The translations under genes were made by a program, and so were the position numbers. From positions 8,824,677 to 8,888,676 of the forward strand of contig PTFA01000009.1 in NCBI GenBank assembly GCA_003342895.1: a DNA stretch of 64,000 bases, in the 5' to 3' direction. The notes under the pieces were generated by a model. It made no database searches. It saw only the letters and a program-made list of their open reading frames with translations, and was not told where the DNA came from. This DNA is from Casuarius casuarius (lineage: Eukaryota; Chordata; Aves; Casuariiformes; Casuariidae). Within the stretch, counting starts at the first letter, position 1, and each line of letters starts with the position of its first letter. This document shows positions 62,256 through 64,000 of this stretch, piece by piece.

Positions 62256-64000
62256 AGAGTAGTGGCTCTCCTTTGAAGCATCAAGTCAGCCTTTTGAGTC
62301 ACTTCAGTTTACACATTCAAAAATTCAAATACCTGATTATTAAGCTGAATAATTGTTAAACTGATTTTTGTTATCCAAACAAATGACTTCTTATTACAAA
62401 ATTAAGCTATTTAAAATAAAACAAACAAGCAAAATACACACCCTGTGAATCAACAGAAATCTACCATGATAGACTTTGGCCTAAATTATCGCTGCTCATT
62501 TTCCAAATAAGCTGTCAAAATAGAAATAAATCTATGTAGCTTGTTAGACATAAATTGCATTTATGTTTTTGGTTTTATCTAGTTGTGCTAAGAATGTCAG
62601 AGAATTTAAAATTTTCTAGGCTTCAATTTTGTTCCACGGAATGCAGCAAGCTGATAACTAATCTGTTTTATTGTTCATTCTGGGTTAATCAAAAACGTAA
62701 TTATGACTTTTAATTAGAGCAGAAAAAGTGTCTGCTACCAGCTCATAAAAATTGCTTTTTTCTGCCTTGTCACCACAGGTTATGAAAGACAAAGAAAGCT
62801 TTCAAAGTAATAACAAGGAGACAATCTATCCTCAAATTACTCATAATTGAACTTAATATTTGAAAGTATGTCTAAATATATTGGAAGCTAAAAGCCAAAT
62901 TTGTATTATAATTTAATTTTAAAGTGTAGAATTTGGTAGTCCCTGGAAAAATACATCTTTTCCTATCATCTCTTCTAACTTTCTCATTGTTCTGATTCTG
63001 ATACAGGTTTAAAAAACTGCTAAAAAGAAGCCAGCAAAGCTAATGCACATCTGACGTACCTTCATTTAGTGGTATGGCCCCTCTATAAGCTTAAGAAAAA
63101 TACAGGCATTCATTTCACAGTACCCAGAATTTGGATAAATGTGTATATATAACAAATAATATTAAGAAACAAAATTCCCATTTGGAGTTTATTAATGCAT
63201 TTATTTAAAACGGCATATAAGGTAAAAAGAAGGAATGTAAATCAGAAGTGCGTCATTATACCAAATTAACAAGGGGAACAAAATGGTACCAGGAGATATC
63301 TGTGGCTGTCAAAGTTACTGTAGTAAGAGGGAACCCAAGATCAATTCTGAACAAAATTCTGGCAGTATATTTTATCTGTTATGAGAATACTGATTCTCAT
63401 TTCTCTATAATAATTTCTATTCTGCATCTTGGAACTGCTTCTGTGAATATAACATACTTTTCATTCCCATAGTACTTCAAGAAGATGCTAAACAAACCTG
63501 TACTAAAATTAGGAATGTTAAGAACAGTAGTTTTGACTGAGATACATTGAAGAATTTTTAAAGATCTGACTTACGATTTCTCCAGGCCACTAGTGATGAT
63601 TTTTAGTAAATCTTGAGACGTTAGGAATAATAATGCTCTGGTGTTATGTAAACAGAATGACCCAGGTAATTTTAAGGTTGTCAGCCTTCTCGTGGGAGAA
63701 AGAATGGAATTGCAGATACGGAATTAGAAATATATGAATAAAAGATTTTTCAGTCAGATTTTCAAACAAACAGGATTCCTTCCCATTCTTCCCCCGCCCT
63801 CCCCTAAATACATTTTGAGTCAAATTAATATTTAAATATAGTGCATTGAGTCGAGTTGAACTGGCATATTTCTAAAATGCCTCTTACTCTTGAGCTGAGT
63901 ATTATTAAACTTGGAAAAGCCAGAATATGCAAAAAAATTACTGAAAGACATAAAATGTGACTAGTTCATTAGTGTTTGACTGTAAATGTGAATAGGGAGT
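62256..64000. other. AT-rich non-coding DNA, possible conserved non-coding elements
   Basis: No coding frame or repeat family is visible. The sequence is rich in TAATT-type cores (for example around 62,335-62,360 and 62,705-62,720) and free of simple repeats over several hundred bases. This texture is common in conserved developmental enhancers, but it is only suggestive without an alignment. Confidence 0.35.

Noticed and set aside
1..64000. CRISPR arrays, operons, tRNA/rRNA genes, LTR retroelements
   Set aside because: No regularly spaced repeats, no tRNA-like B-box and cloverleaf, no rRNA similarity and no paired long terminal repeats were seen. The window looks like vertebrate non-coding DNA.

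Overview
The window looks like a gene-poor, AT-rich stretch of an amniote nuclear genome, most probably from a bird. The main evidence is a clearly recognisable CR1 (chicken repeat 1) LINE 3' end at about 46,300-47,170, two much older CR1-clade (L3-like) LINE remnants, no recognisable primate- or rodent-type SINEs, and very low interspersed-repeat density. A turtle or crocodilian is not excluded, because they carry the same LINE clade. No prokaryotic, organellar or viral gene organisation is visible, and no complete protein-coding gene can be recognised.

Layout. 1-4,600: AT-rich non-coding DNA. 4,599-4,904: an open, CpG-retaining frame ending in a stop, a candidate terminal exon of unknown identity. 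4,905-22,100: non-coding DNA with a few short GC/CpG-rich patches, two strong G-quadruplex motifs (9,001-9,018 and 16,992-17,007) and a perfect hairpin (13,171-13,197). 22,100-23,060: a GC-richer block of uncertain origin, possibly the 5' part of the next element. 23,060-25,190: a decayed L3-like LINE on the + strand with traces of ORF1 (esterase-like), endonuclease and reverse transcriptase. 25,190-31,275: non-coding DNA with simple repeats and a palindromic tandem repeat near 29,050. 31,275-31,625: a second ancient LINE fragment, from the 3' part of such an element. 33,317-34,146: two overlapping antisense open frames, including the longest in the window (250 codons). 34,147-46,300: non-coding DNA with a 77-bp tandem duplication, a compound GT/AC/AG microsatellite and CpG patches. 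46,300-47,170: 5'-truncated CR1. 47,170-62,080: non-coding DNA with a second perfect hairpin (51,203-51,231), a trinucleotide microsatellite and further CpG patches. 62,085-62,255: the densest CpG cluster. 62,256-64,000: AT-rich DNA that resembles conserved non-coding sequence.

The recognised elements do not form a pathway. The three LINE pieces are dead retrotransposon copies, all on the + strand. I found no convincing undescribed biological system. The most useful leads are the candidate exon near 4.6 kb, the small CpG island near 62.1 kb, the long antisense frame near 33.7 kb and the old LINE with its ORF1 remnant. Whether the window is intergenic or lies inside a very long intron cannot be decided from sequence alone.
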